Shown in pieces: positions 1 through 4,585 of a DNA stretch of 5,170 bases. The stretch is from Gammaproteobacteria bacterium UBA7449. Its GTDB lineage: Bacteria > Pseudomonadota > Gammaproteobacteria > Pseudomonadales > Pseudohongiellaceae. The notes under the pieces were generated by a model that saw only the letters and a list, made by a program, of their open reading frames with translations, made no database searches and was not told the origin of the DNA. Made by a program: the position numbers and the translations under genes. Each line of letters opens with the position of its first letter. The first letter of the stretch is position 1. The stretch lies in contig DLPV01000052.1 of assembly GCA_002477465.1 (NCBI GenBank), forward strand, positions 34,088-39,257, in the 5' to 3' direction.

Positions 1-640
1 CCACTAGCTTTTCATAGATTGTCTGAAATGCTGGCAGCAGTCTTTCCAGGTAACGCGTTCTCGATTCATCAATCGCGGAAGCGGCCAGGCAGAGTTCGCG
101 ATCCCATGCATTGATCTGTGCACTTTCGGCGCTGCTTTTTTGGCCCTGCTTTAGAAGCCGGTTTCGATTCGCTATGCTCTTGCTTGCTCTGCGCCAATTA
201 TCAAGAAAACTGGGTTCCACGTGAAACACACCCCAATCCATGAACCGCCTTCTTGCCTTAGGCCCTCCCTCGAGTAAATCGAAAGACGTGGCATCCAAAA
301 CCTGTGACGGCAATATCCGAGCAACCTGGTCCCAGCTCTTCTGGTTTTCTTCGTTGAGCCTAAGCTGCTGTTTCTGGTTACGGGGCTTCGTCAAACCGAC
401 CTTGTTTTGGTCTTCAATAGCAGCAAATATCGTCGCAGCCTTTTCCCCGTCTTTTATGAGCGGATCTACCAGAGAGCTTCGAAAAGACTTGCCGGTGGAC
501 AATAGGTGAATCGCCTCGAGCAGGCTGGTCTTGCCGCTACCATTCTCACCGTATATCAGATTTATGCCGCTGCTCGGGGAAGCTTTCGCTTCACAAAAAT
601 TGCGGAAATTAGTTAGCTGCAACTCAGTGACGGACGTCAT
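1..640 (-). CDS. recF: RecF, DNA replication/repair ATPase (5' part of gene; C-terminus beyond window)
   Basis: RecF is a cytoplasmic SMC/ABC-like ATPase that, with RecO and RecR, loads RecA onto gapped DNA at stalled forks. The 213 residues seen are a bit over half of the usual ~360. They open with the family's LQLTNFRNF strand, then Walker A GENGSGKT at residues 31-38, followed by SLLEAIHLLSTGKSFRS. A second conserved block, EGGPKARRRFMDWGVFH, lies at residues 124-140. The ABC signature, Walker B and D-loop would lie in the missing part. The ATG at 640-638 is the first possible start, because an in-frame TAA lies at 649-647. No convincing Shine-Dalgarno precedes it, and a small GCGG/CCGC stem sits at 652-662. 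The gene follows dnaN after 93 nt, probably within the dnaA-dnaN-recF operon; this gap is wider than the near-abutting dnaN-recF junction of E. coli. Codons for residues 138-143 carry a parS-like site, listed separately. Identification is very secure. Confidence 0.97.
   Translation of the reverse strand, partial: MTSVTELQLTNFRNFCEAKASPSSGINLIYGENGSGKTSLLEAIHLLSTGKSFRSSLVDPLIKDGEKAATIFAAIEDQNKVGLTKPRNQKQQLRLNEENQKSWDQVARILPSQVLDATSFDLLEGGPKARRRFMDWGVFHVEPSFLDNWRRASKSIANRNRLLKQGQKSSAESAQINAWDRELCLAASAIDESRTRYLERLLPAFQTIYEKLV
213..228. promoter_or_regulatory. parS: Putative parS centromere site (ParB binding) inside recF
   Basis: The plus strand reads GGTTCCACGTGAAACA, which differs from the widely conserved parS form TGTTNCACGTGAAACA only at its first base. 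It is an imperfect palindrome (6 of 8 arm positions match) centred on CACGTG at 218-223. It is the only CACGTG in the window. ParB-CTP clamps load at such sites and spread, and ParA then moves the origin region; parS sites typically cluster within a few kb to tens of kb of oriC. This one lies about 3.1 kb from the DnaA boxes. It overlaps codons for V-F-H-V-E-P of RecF, so the protein sequence could account for part of the match. The position next to oriC makes a real site likely, but binding is inferred. Confidence 0.78.
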
Positions 641-733
641 GATAATTTAATGCGGAAACCGCGGGCTCCAGCATAAGCTGTTTACCGATATGAAGAGCCG
701 AAACATACGCTGGCCCGTTGGGCGCAGCAAAGT
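641..733. other. dnaN-recF intergenic gap with short leader ORF
   Basis: This is 93 nt between the dnaN stop and the recF start (minus strand). I see no terminator or convincing promoter. A 19-codon open frame (ATG at 706-704, stop TAA at 649-647) ends 6 nt before the recF ATG and is in frame with it. It has no clear ribosome-binding site and no recognisable product. It could be chance, or could feed reinitiating ribosomes to recF, which lacks a good Shine-Dalgarno of its own. Confidence 0.3.
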
Positions 734-1837
734 TTAGAGCCGCATCGGCATCACGACATACACCGCATCGCCGCCTTCTTGAGCTTCAAGCAAGGCACTA
801 CTGTTTGGGTCTGACAGCGTTATCCTGGTTCTTGAGGTGCTGAGTGTTGATAACACATCTATGAGATAAGACACATTGAAACCTATCTCCAGACTGTCGC
901 CGCTGTATTCCACCGCGACAACTTCCTCTGCCTCTTCCTGCTCGGGATTGTTGGCAAGGATCTTGATCTCACCTTCCGCCAGCATCACTCTTACACCACG
1001 ATACTTTTCGTTAGACAGAATTGAAGCTCTGGCAAACGCCTGCCGCAGCTCCTGGCAATCTCCTATGACAACCTTATTTCCACCTTTCGGCAGCACTCGG
1101 TTGTAATCAGGAAACTTGCCGTCAACCAGTTTTGAAGTGAATGAATACTCCGGTACCCGGGCTCGGATATGGTTCTGACCGAAAGTGAGGTCTATAGCAC
1201 CGCCCTCATCGTTGAGCAGGCGGGATAATTCCATCACCCCTTTTCTAGGCAGAATCTGTTGCTGTGTCTCGCCGATGCTATTCTGCATTTGCAACGTTTC
1301 CATGGCCAGGCGATGACCATCGGTAGCGACTAATCGAAGATAGTCCTTGCCGACCTCAAACAACATGCCATTGAGATAATAGCGAACATCCTGCTGCGCC
1401 ATGGCAAAGCTGGTGTTGTCCAGCAGCTGACGAAGTTTCGACTGTTGAATGCTGAGGGAAAAGGTATCTGGTTCTTCCTCGACATTGGGAAATTCTGACG
1501 CGGATAGGGTCGTTAGGGTGAAGCGACTGCGACCCGATTTGAGAACCAGTTTGTTATCGGTAAGCGCGACATCCACCACGGCATCTTCAGACAGGGATTT
1601 ACAGATATCCAATAGTTTGCGTGCCGGCACCGTAATTTCGCCCGGCTGTAGCGCCTCATCAACAAATGTTCGGCCCACGAGCTCAACTTCCAAATCAGTG
1701 CCCGTTAAAGACAACTCGTCGTCTTTTAACACCAGCAACACATTGGCAAGTACAGGTAGGGTCTGTCGCCTCTCCACCACACCACTGACAAGTTGCAAGG
1801 GCTTTAGCAGCGCCTCTCGGCTAATCTGAAATTGCAT
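734..1837 (-). CDS. dnaN: DNA polymerase III beta subunit (sliding clamp)
   Basis: DnaN forms the homodimeric ring that holds Pol III and other polymerases on DNA and docks MutS, MutL, ligase and Hda. At 367 residues it is one longer than the E. coli clamp and should form the usual three clamp-fold domains (about 1-120, 128-245, 246-367). The peptide-binding cleft is intact: L155, the ATDGHRLA segment at 171-178, the FPDYNRVLP loop at 242-250, and the C-terminal VVMPMRL at 361-367. Other family blocks are YYLNGMLFE (153-161), ILSNEKYRGVRV (273-284) and GFNVSYLIDVL (319-329). The ATG at 1837-1835 opens MQFQISREALLKPLQ, matching the family N-terminus. The upstream sequence offers only a weak AGGGA about 12 nt away. 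It lies 39 nt after dnaA, so it is almost certainly cotranscribed with it. Nothing is missing. Confidence 0.99.
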   Translation of the reverse strand: MQFQISREALLKPLQLVSGVVERRQTLPVLANVLLVLKDDELSLTGTDLEVELVGRTFVDEALQPGEITVPARKLLDICKSLSEDAVVDVALTDNKLVLKSGRSRFTLTTLSASEFPNVEEEPDTFSLSIQQSKLRQLLDNTSFAMAQQDVRYYLNGMLFEVGKDYLRLVATDGHRLAMETLQMQNSIGETQQQILPRKGVMELSRLLNDEGGAIDLTFGQNHIRARVPEYSFTSKLVDGKFPDYNRVLPKGGNKVVIGDCQELRQAFARASILSNEKYRGVRVMLAEGEIKILANNPEQEEAEEVVAVEYSGDSLEIGFNVSYLIDVLSTLSTSRTRITLSDPNSSALLEAQEGGDAVYVVMPMRL

Positions 1838-1876
1838 TTTATTTCTTTTTCCCTATATTTTTCAATGGCTTATGTT

Positions 1877-3289
1877 CTAGTTAGAGAGCGACCGCAGGAG
1901 GTTGTTGTAATCCTCTTGGATATCTATGGAACTATGCCGAAGCTTTTTAATCTGTTTACAGGCATGCAAGACCGTCGTGTGGTCACGGCCCCCAAAAGCA
2001 TCCCCAATCTCAGGCAAACTATGGTTTGTCAGCTCTTTGGAGAGTGTCATGGCCACTTGCCTTGGCCTGGCAACTGACCGGTTTCGCCGCTTTGACAACA
2101 TGTCGGCCATTTTGATCTTGTAATACTCCGCTACAGATCGCTGTATGTTGTCAATTGTGACCAGCTTATCCTGCAGGGCGAACATGTCCCGCAGCGCCTC
2201 TTTGATGAGCTCCAAATCAATCTCTGTACCTTTGAAATTAGCGTGCGCAATCACTCTTTTAAGCGCGCCTTCCAACTCTCTAACATTTGAACGCAGGCGC
2301 TGCGCAATGAAGAGCGCGGCTTCATAAGGCAATTCCACATCACACTGCGCTGCCTTATTGATCAATATGGCGGCGCGCGTCTCCAGCTCCGGCGGCTCTA
2401 CTGCCACCGTCAGCCCCCAACCAAATCTGGATTTAAGCCGCTCCTCCAGCCCATTAATTTCCTTGTGGTACCGGTCACAGGTCAAAATAATCTGTTGGCC
2501 ACCTTCGAGCAATGCATTGAAGGTATGGAAGAATTCTTCCTGGGAACGCTCTTTGCCGGAAAAGAACTGAATATCGTCGATCAACAGCGCGTCTACCGAC
2601 CGGTAAAACCGTTTGAATTCATTGATCGCATTTAGCTGCAGGGCCGTCACCATAGTCGCCACGAATGTCTCTGAATGAAGATAAACGACTTTCGCATTGG
2701 GCTTTTTACTTACCAGGTAATTTCCGATGGCATGCATAAGGTGGGTCTTACCCAAGCCAACCCCACCGTATATAAATAAGGGGTTGTAGGCGAACCCGGG
2801 ATTTTCCGCCACCTGCATTGCAGCAGCCCTCGCCAATTGGTTTGACTTTCCAACGATAAAATTATCGAAGGTGCTATCCTGGTTCAGGGCGCCACGATGT
2901 TTAAGCTTACCCTCAATAATCGTGTCCAATTGCGCCCTTTCTATACTGGCTGCAGATGGCAGACCGGGCGCAGCGTTCGGGATCACAACCGCATCCGGTT
3001 TCACCTTATTTTGGGACCGCGATGGCTCGACTGGCTCGCGGGATGGCTGCGCGCTCCCAACCAGCAGGCGGACTTCAATGCCCGCCTTCCCCTGCTCGCC
3101 AACCAGCTCTGAGATTCGATTCAGGTACTTGCCCTTTACCCAATCCAGTATGAACTTATTTGGCGCGTATAGACTAAGCGCGTTAGCATCGAGCTCCGCT
3201 CTTAAAGGTCTAATCCAGGTATTAAATTGCTGCGCAGGAAGTTCTTGTTTGAGATGTTCCGTACATCTCTGCCAATTCTCTACTACCAC
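1877..3289 (-). CDS. dnaA: Chromosomal replication initiator protein DnaA
   Basis: DnaA is the AAA+ ATPase that binds DnaA boxes, melts oriC and recruits DnaB helicase; it also regulates its own transcription. At 470 residues it is normal length. Domain I is about 1-78, with the W-x-x-C...LP...F-x-x-W-I-R-P pattern. A Ser/Pro-rich linker (domain II) covers about 79-134. The AAA+ core shows Walker A GGVGLGKT (175-182), Walker B LLIDDIQF (235-242), sensor 1 ILTCDR (268-273), the LKSRFGWGL arginine-finger region (285-293) and the sensor-2 arginine in VRELEG (R337). Domain IV has SKRRNRSVARPRQ (399-411) and the DNA-binding signature GGRDHTTVLHAC (433-444), essentially as in E. coli, so it should read the standard TTWTNCACA box. 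The start is GTG at 3289-3287: an in-frame TAA lies two codons upstream, and E. coli dnaA also uses GTG. The Shine-Dalgarno is weak. Sensor 1 has Cys where E. coli has Ser. Confidence 0.99.
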   Translation of the reverse strand: MVVENWQRCTEHLKQELPAQQFNTWIRPLRAELDANALSLYAPNKFILDWVKGKYLNRISELVGEQGKAGIEVRLLVGSAQPSREPVEPSRSQNKVKPDAVVIPNAAPGLPSAASIERAQLDTIIEGKLKHRGALNQDSTFDNFIVGKSNQLARAAAMQVAENPGFAYNPLFIYGGVGLGKTHLMHAIGNYLVSKKPNAKVVYLHSETFVATMVTALQLNAINEFKRFYRSVDALLIDDIQFFSGKERSQEEFFHTFNALLEGGQQIILTCDRYHKEINGLEERLKSRFGWGLTVAVEPPELETRAAILINKAAQCDVELPYEAALFIAQRLRSNVRELEGALKRVIAHANFKGTEIDLELIKEALRDMFALQDKLVTIDNIQRSVAEYYKIKMADMLSKRRNRSVARPRQVAMTLSKELTNHSLPEIGDAFGGRDHTTVLHACKQIKKLRHSSIDIQEDYNNLLRSLSN

Positions 3290-3336
3290 TTTGCTTTAAC
3301 CGTCCGATTTATTCTTGAAACTGCTTTTTGATGGTC

Positions 3337-3365
3337 ATTCTATCCAGCGATTTATAAGTTATCCA
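3337..3365 (-). promoter_or_regulatory. Candidate dnaA promoter
   Basis: On the minus strand, a TGGATA -35 element (3365-3360, 4 of 6 matches to consensus) and a TAGAAT -10 element (3342-3337, 5 of 6) are separated by 17 nt. The predicted start would lie about 40 nt before the dnaA GTG. The -35 falls inside a near-consensus DnaA box, which fits the known autorepression of dnaA by its product. The -35 is weak and other starts are possible. Confidence 0.4.
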
Positions 3366-3367
3366 CT
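3359..3367 (+). promoter_or_regulatory. DnaA box, one mismatch (TTATCCACT)
   Basis: Eight of nine bases match TTWTNCACA; the last base is T instead of A. It overlaps the candidate dnaA -35 element and abuts an opposed near-box at 3367-3375. It is probably a lower-affinity site serving dnaA autoregulation, the origin, or both. Confidence 0.65.
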
Positions 3368-3375
3368 GTGTAAAG
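3367..3375 (-). promoter_or_regulatory. DnaA box, one mismatch (CTTTACACA), opposed to the box at 3359
   Basis: Read on the minus strand this is CTTTACACA, matching TTWTNCACA except for its first base. It shares base 3367 with the plus-strand box at 3359-3367, so the two 9-mers meet tail to tail. Alone it would be weak evidence; the pairing raises its likelihood. Confidence 0.45.
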
Positions 3376-3386
3376 TGCCTGAGACT

Positions 3387-3450
3387 GATCTTTTCATTGT
3401 GTTTTTTCTTGCAGTTTTTCAATTAGTTAAAACACATCGGCCTGTTTTTT
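3387..3450. other. Putative DNA unwinding element (T-rich, with an E. coli-like 13-mer)
   Basis: The stretch is rich in T runs (for example 3402-3407 and 3414-3419). It begins with GATCTTTTCATTG (3387-3399), which matches 11 of 13 positions of the E. coli oriC 13-mer GATCTNTTNTTTT. It lies on the side towards which the three strong minus-strand DnaA boxes point, which is where melting is expected. The melting function is inferred from composition and position. Confidence 0.6.
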
Positions 3451-3471
3451 CTAGGACGAAAACTAATAAGC

Positions 3472-3490
3472 TGGGCCGCTTATTGGCCCA
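3472..3490. repeat. GC-rich inverted repeat TGGGCC / GGCCCA in oriC
   Basis: TGGGCC (3472-3477) and GGCCCA (3485-3490) form a perfect 6-bp inverted repeat with a 7-nt AT-rich centre. It separates the T-rich unwinding candidate from the strong DnaA boxes, where other bacterial origins carry a short GC-rich spacer. No T-tract follows on either strand, so it is not a convincing terminator. Confidence 0.5.
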
Positions 3491-3493
3491 CCC

Positions 3494-3502
3494 TGTGAAT
3501 AA
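3494..3502 (-). promoter_or_regulatory. DnaA box, perfect (TTATTCACA)
   Basis: The minus-strand sequence matches TTWTNCACA exactly. It is the box closest to the unwinding candidate and starts 15 bp from the next perfect box, in the same orientation. Confidence 0.9.
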
Positions 3503-3508
3503 ATATCC

Positions 3509-3517
3509 TGTGGATAA
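3509..3517 (-). promoter_or_regulatory. DnaA box, perfect high-affinity type (TTATCCACA)
   Basis: The minus-strand sequence is the strongest known DnaA box form, the R1/R4 type of E. coli. The DnaA encoded next door has an unchanged box-reading domain IV, so tight binding is expected. Confidence 0.94.
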
Positions 3518-3519
3518 GT

Positions 3520-3528
3520 TGTGGCTAA
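3520..3528 (-). promoter_or_regulatory. DnaA box, one mismatch (TTAGCCACA)
   Basis: It differs from TTWTNCACA only at position 4 and keeps the CCACA core. It has the same orientation as the perfect box and starts 11 bp away, about one helical turn, so the two sites lie on the same face. It is a plausible low-affinity site filled cooperatively. Confidence 0.7.
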
Positions 3529-3558
3529 GTTTTGGGTAGGTTTATGGTAGGTTTTGGG
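3529..3558 (+). repeat. G/T-rich interleaved direct repeats (GTTTTGGG x2, GGTAGGTTT x2)
   Basis: GTTTTGGG occurs at 3529-3536 and 3551-3558, 22 bp apart. Between and overlapping them, GGTAGGTTT occurs at 3535-3543 and 3546-3554, 11 bp apart. The spacings are one and two helical turns, continuing the 11-bp step of the adjacent DnaA boxes. The function is unknown; it could bind an origin accessory protein or be relics of tandem duplication. Confidence 0.6.
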
Positions 3559-3658
3559 CTCTCTAAAACTGCTCTCGCCAGCAGAATTCCACACCAGGCC
3601 AGTCGCAAATATCGAGAAGAAAAGGCTTATTGCTGATTGCAAGTTTTGCCCAAAACCT
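3549..3658. repeat. 11-bp perfect inverted repeat flanking the right part of oriC
   Basis: AGGTTTTGGGC (3549-3559) is the exact reverse complement of GCCCAAAACCT (3648-3658), with 88 nt between. The left arm contains one GTTTTGGG repeat; the right arm lies in the rpmH promoter spacer. The two arms could be binding sites for one protein or be paired by looping. Such a match can occur by chance, but here it joins a motif already repeated nearby. Confidence 0.55.
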
Positions 3659-3665
3659 CTAGAAT
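3637..3665 (+). promoter_or_regulatory. Candidate sigma-70 promoter for rpmH-rnpA, with palindrome in spacer
   Basis: TTGCAA (3637-3642, 4 of 6) and TAGAAT (3660-3665, 5 of 6) are spaced by exactly 17 nt. Transcription would start near 3672, giving a leader of about 55 nt before rpmH. Almost the whole spacer is the palindrome GTTTTGCCCAAAAC (3643-3656), with 6-bp arms, an operator-like placement. This is the best promoter match on the plus strand of the intergenic region. Confidence 0.6.
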
Positions 3666-3676
3666 TCCGCCTCTTT

Positions 3677-3707
3677 TTTGAACCGCTAATCGGTTCAAAC
3701 GGATTAG
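3677..3707 (+). promoter_or_regulatory. rpmH leader: strong hairpin with an alternative competing stem
   Basis: TTTGAACCG (3677-3685) and CGGTTCAAA (3691-3699) form a perfect 9-bp stem with a CTAAT loop. The loop and one stem base, CTAATC (3686-3691), can instead pair with GATTAG (3702-3707); the two folds exclude each other at base 3691. GGATTA is repeated at 3715-3720, where its GGA is the best available Shine-Dalgarno for rpmH. No U-tract follows the 9-bp stem, so it is not a standard terminator. A regulatory role is inferred from structure only. Confidence 0.5.
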
Positions 3708-3726
3708 TGGACCCGGATTACTCGTT

Positions 3727-3861
3727 ATGAAGCGAACATATCAGCCTAGCGTGCTTAAAAGAGCCCGAACACATGGTTTTCGCGCACGTATGGCAACCAA
3801 AGGTGGCCGTCTTGTTCTGAAGCGACGGCGTGCCAAAGGGCGCGCCAGATTATCTGCCTGA
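3727..3861 (+). CDS. rpmH: 50S ribosomal protein L34
   Basis: L34 is a small, very basic protein of the large ribosomal subunit that binds 23S rRNA. The 44 codons read MKRTYQPSVLKRARTHGFRA and so on, ending in RAKGRARLSA, and match the family over the whole length; the E. coli protein has 46 residues. About a third of residues are Arg or Lys. The ATG at 3727 gives the invariant MKRT start. Its ribosome-binding site is weak: GGA at 3715-3717, 9 nt upstream. It is the first gene of the plus-strand cluster, with a candidate promoter at 3637-3665, and is followed after 41 nt by rnpA, its near-universal partner. Identification is certain despite the small size. Confidence 0.98.
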   Translation: MKRTYQPSVLKRARTHGFRARMATKGGRLVLKRRRAKGRARLSA

Positions 3862-3866
3862 GTTCT

Positions 3867-3886
3867 TCTTTTCTGTTGCGAAAAGA
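3867..3886 (+). other. Short hairpin in the rpmH-rnpA gap
   Basis: TCTTTTC (3867-3873) and GAAAAGA (3880-3886) form a 7-bp, A/T-rich stem with a 6-nt loop between the rpmH stop and the rnpA ribosome-binding site. No T-tract follows, so it is not a clear terminator. It might act as an mRNA processing or attenuation element that lowers rnpA output relative to rpmH, as occurs between these genes in other bacteria, but it could be chance. Confidence 0.3.
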
Positions 3887-3902
3887 GAGCTGAGAATGTC
3901 CA

Positions 3903-4259
3903 GTGGCAGATCATGGCTTTGCCAAAGCATCCCGCCTACTGAATGCCAGTGGTTATAGCGCTGTCTTCAATAACACCCATTTCAAAGTCTCCTGCCGCTA
4001 CTTCCTGGTTCTAGCCAGACGCAACGAGAGTTCGAACTCCCGCCTGGGGTTGGTGGTAGCTAAAAAAAATATCCCCACAGCAGTTCAGCGCAATCGAATT
4101 AAACGCTTGATTAGAGACTCATTCCGCCGCCAGGAACTCTTTGCTGGCCTGGATCTGGTTGTACTGGTGAGAAGGGATGCAGATAAACTACCCAACGATG
4201 CCATCAGCTCTGCGATAGCCAAACTGTGGCAAGATGCTGCCAGCAAAAGCGTACGATAG
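3903..4259 (+). CDS. rnpA: Ribonuclease P protein component
   Basis: RnpA is the protein cofactor of RNase P, which removes 5' leaders from tRNA precursors; it helps the catalytic RNA bind precursor and metal ions. The product has 118 residues, typical of the family (119 in E. coli). It has the F-x-x-V/A-F opening (about 20-22), the basic strand RLGLVVAKK (47-55) and the RNR signature helix QRNRIKRLIRDSFRR (62-76), followed by DLVVLVRRDAD (84-94). The start is GTG at 3903. An in-frame TGA at 3891-3893 rules out anything longer, and GAGAA at 3892-3896 is a suitable ribosome-binding site 6 nt upstream. The nearby ATG at 3896 is in another frame that closes after 20 codons. It lies between rpmH and yidD in the canonical order. 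Confidence 0.97.
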   Translation: MADHGFAKASRLLNASGYSAVFNNTHFKVSCRYFLVLARRNESSNSRLGLVVAKKNIPTAVQRNRIKRLIRDSFRRQELFAGLDLVVLVRRDADKLPNDAISSAIAKLWQDAASKSVR

Positions 4260-4333
4260 CACGGTAGTAGTTCAATTAAACTCGTGGCAAAGTTCACTAA
4301 ATATCTATCAATATAAAGAAGCTAGACGAATAG
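4260..4333 (+). other. A+T-rich rnpA-yidD gap
   Basis: This is 74 nt between two genes that overlap or nearly abut in E. coli and many relatives. It has TATAAA at 4312-4317 but no acceptable -35 at 16-18 nt, and no hairpin-plus-T terminator. An AAGAAG at 4316-4321 is the only Shine-Dalgarno-like run before yidD, rather far (12 nt) from its ATG. Confidence 0.35.
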
Positions 4334-4582
4334 ATGCTCGACAACTTACTCATCAGGATCATCGATATTTACCAACGCTGTTTCAGTTTACTGATTGGTA
4401 GTAACTGTCGTTTCTATCCAAGCTGCTCTCACTACACGAGAGAGGCCATCGAAAAACATGGAGCGCTCAGGGGGGTCTGGATGGGTCTTGGAAGAATGAG
4501 CAAATGCCATCCCTGGCACGAGGGAGGTATCGATCCGGTACCTGAACGTAACACTCGGGTTAAAGCGAGCAATGAGACCTGA
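4334..4582 (+). CDS. yidD: YidD, membrane protein insertion efficiency factor
   Basis: YidD is a small inner-membrane-associated protein that aids YidC/Sec-dependent membrane protein insertion; its exact mechanism is not settled. The 82 residues match the family (85 in E. coli). They comprise an amphipathic N-terminal helix (about 3-21, LLIRIIDIYQRCFSLL), the conserved CRFYPSCSHY block (25-34), EAIEKHGALRGVWMGLGR (37-54) and KCHPWHEGGIDPVP (57-70). The family cysteines are C25, C31 and C58; C16 is an extra one. The ATG at 4334 directly follows an in-frame TAG, so no longer form is possible. It ends 3 nt before yidC, a spacing that suggests translational coupling with the insertase it assists. 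Confidence 0.95.
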   Translation: MLDNLLIRIIDIYQRCFSLLIGSNCRFYPSCSHYTREAIEKHGALRGVWMGLGRMSKCHPWHEGGIDPVPERNTRVKASNET

Positions 4583-4585
4583 ACC

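Larger units (their letters stand above)
3290..3726. other. oriC: Chromosomal replication origin region (oriC) between dnaA and rpmH
   Basis: This 437-nt gene-free stretch lies between the divergent dnaA and rpmH genes, the usual place for oriC in Pseudomonas-type gammaproteobacteria. It contains two perfect DnaA boxes (3494-3502, 3509-3517) and a one-mismatch box (3520-3528), all on the minus strand, plus two opposed one-mismatch boxes at 3359-3375. Between the two groups is a T-rich stretch suited to unwinding. The right half (3529-3726) holds a G/T-rich repeat cluster, the rpmH promoter and its leader. Only one GATC (3387-3390) is present, unlike the GATC-dense E. coli origin. The 74-codon open frame at 3315-3539 runs through the origin elements, resembles nothing I know, and is not called. 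Confidence 0.93.

Noticed and set aside
240..509. 89-codon plus-strand open frame opposite recF
   Set aside because: The minus strand encodes well-conserved RecF here, including Walker A nearby; the plus frame looks like a low-information shadow.
1449..1829. 126-codon plus-strand open frame opposite dnaN (and the similar 142-codon frame at 2871-3299 opposite dnaA)
   Set aside because: Both are Ser/Thr/Leu-rich antisense shadows of fully conserved genes, with no domain or ribosome-binding support.
3351..3374. TTTACA / TATAAA pair as the dnaA promoter (minus strand)
   Set aside because: The hexamers look good individually, but they are only 12 nt apart, too close for a sigma-70 promoter.
3428..3436. 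TAAAACACA as another DnaA box
   Set aside because: Two mismatches at conserved positions of TTWTNCACA; in T/A-rich DNA this is expected by chance.
3315..3539. 74-codon plus-strand open frame across oriC
   Set aside because: It runs through the DnaA boxes and T-rich region, has no recognisable protein features, and its start sits in the divergent dnaA promoter region; origin elements explain the sequence better.
3671..3699. rpmH leader hairpin as a rho-independent terminator
   Set aside because: The T run precedes the stem on the plus strand and no T run follows the stem on either strand.
3896..3958. ATG at 3896 as the rnpA start
   Set aside because: It is in a different frame and reaches TAG after 20 codons; GTG at 3903 is the only start that gives the RnpA protein.
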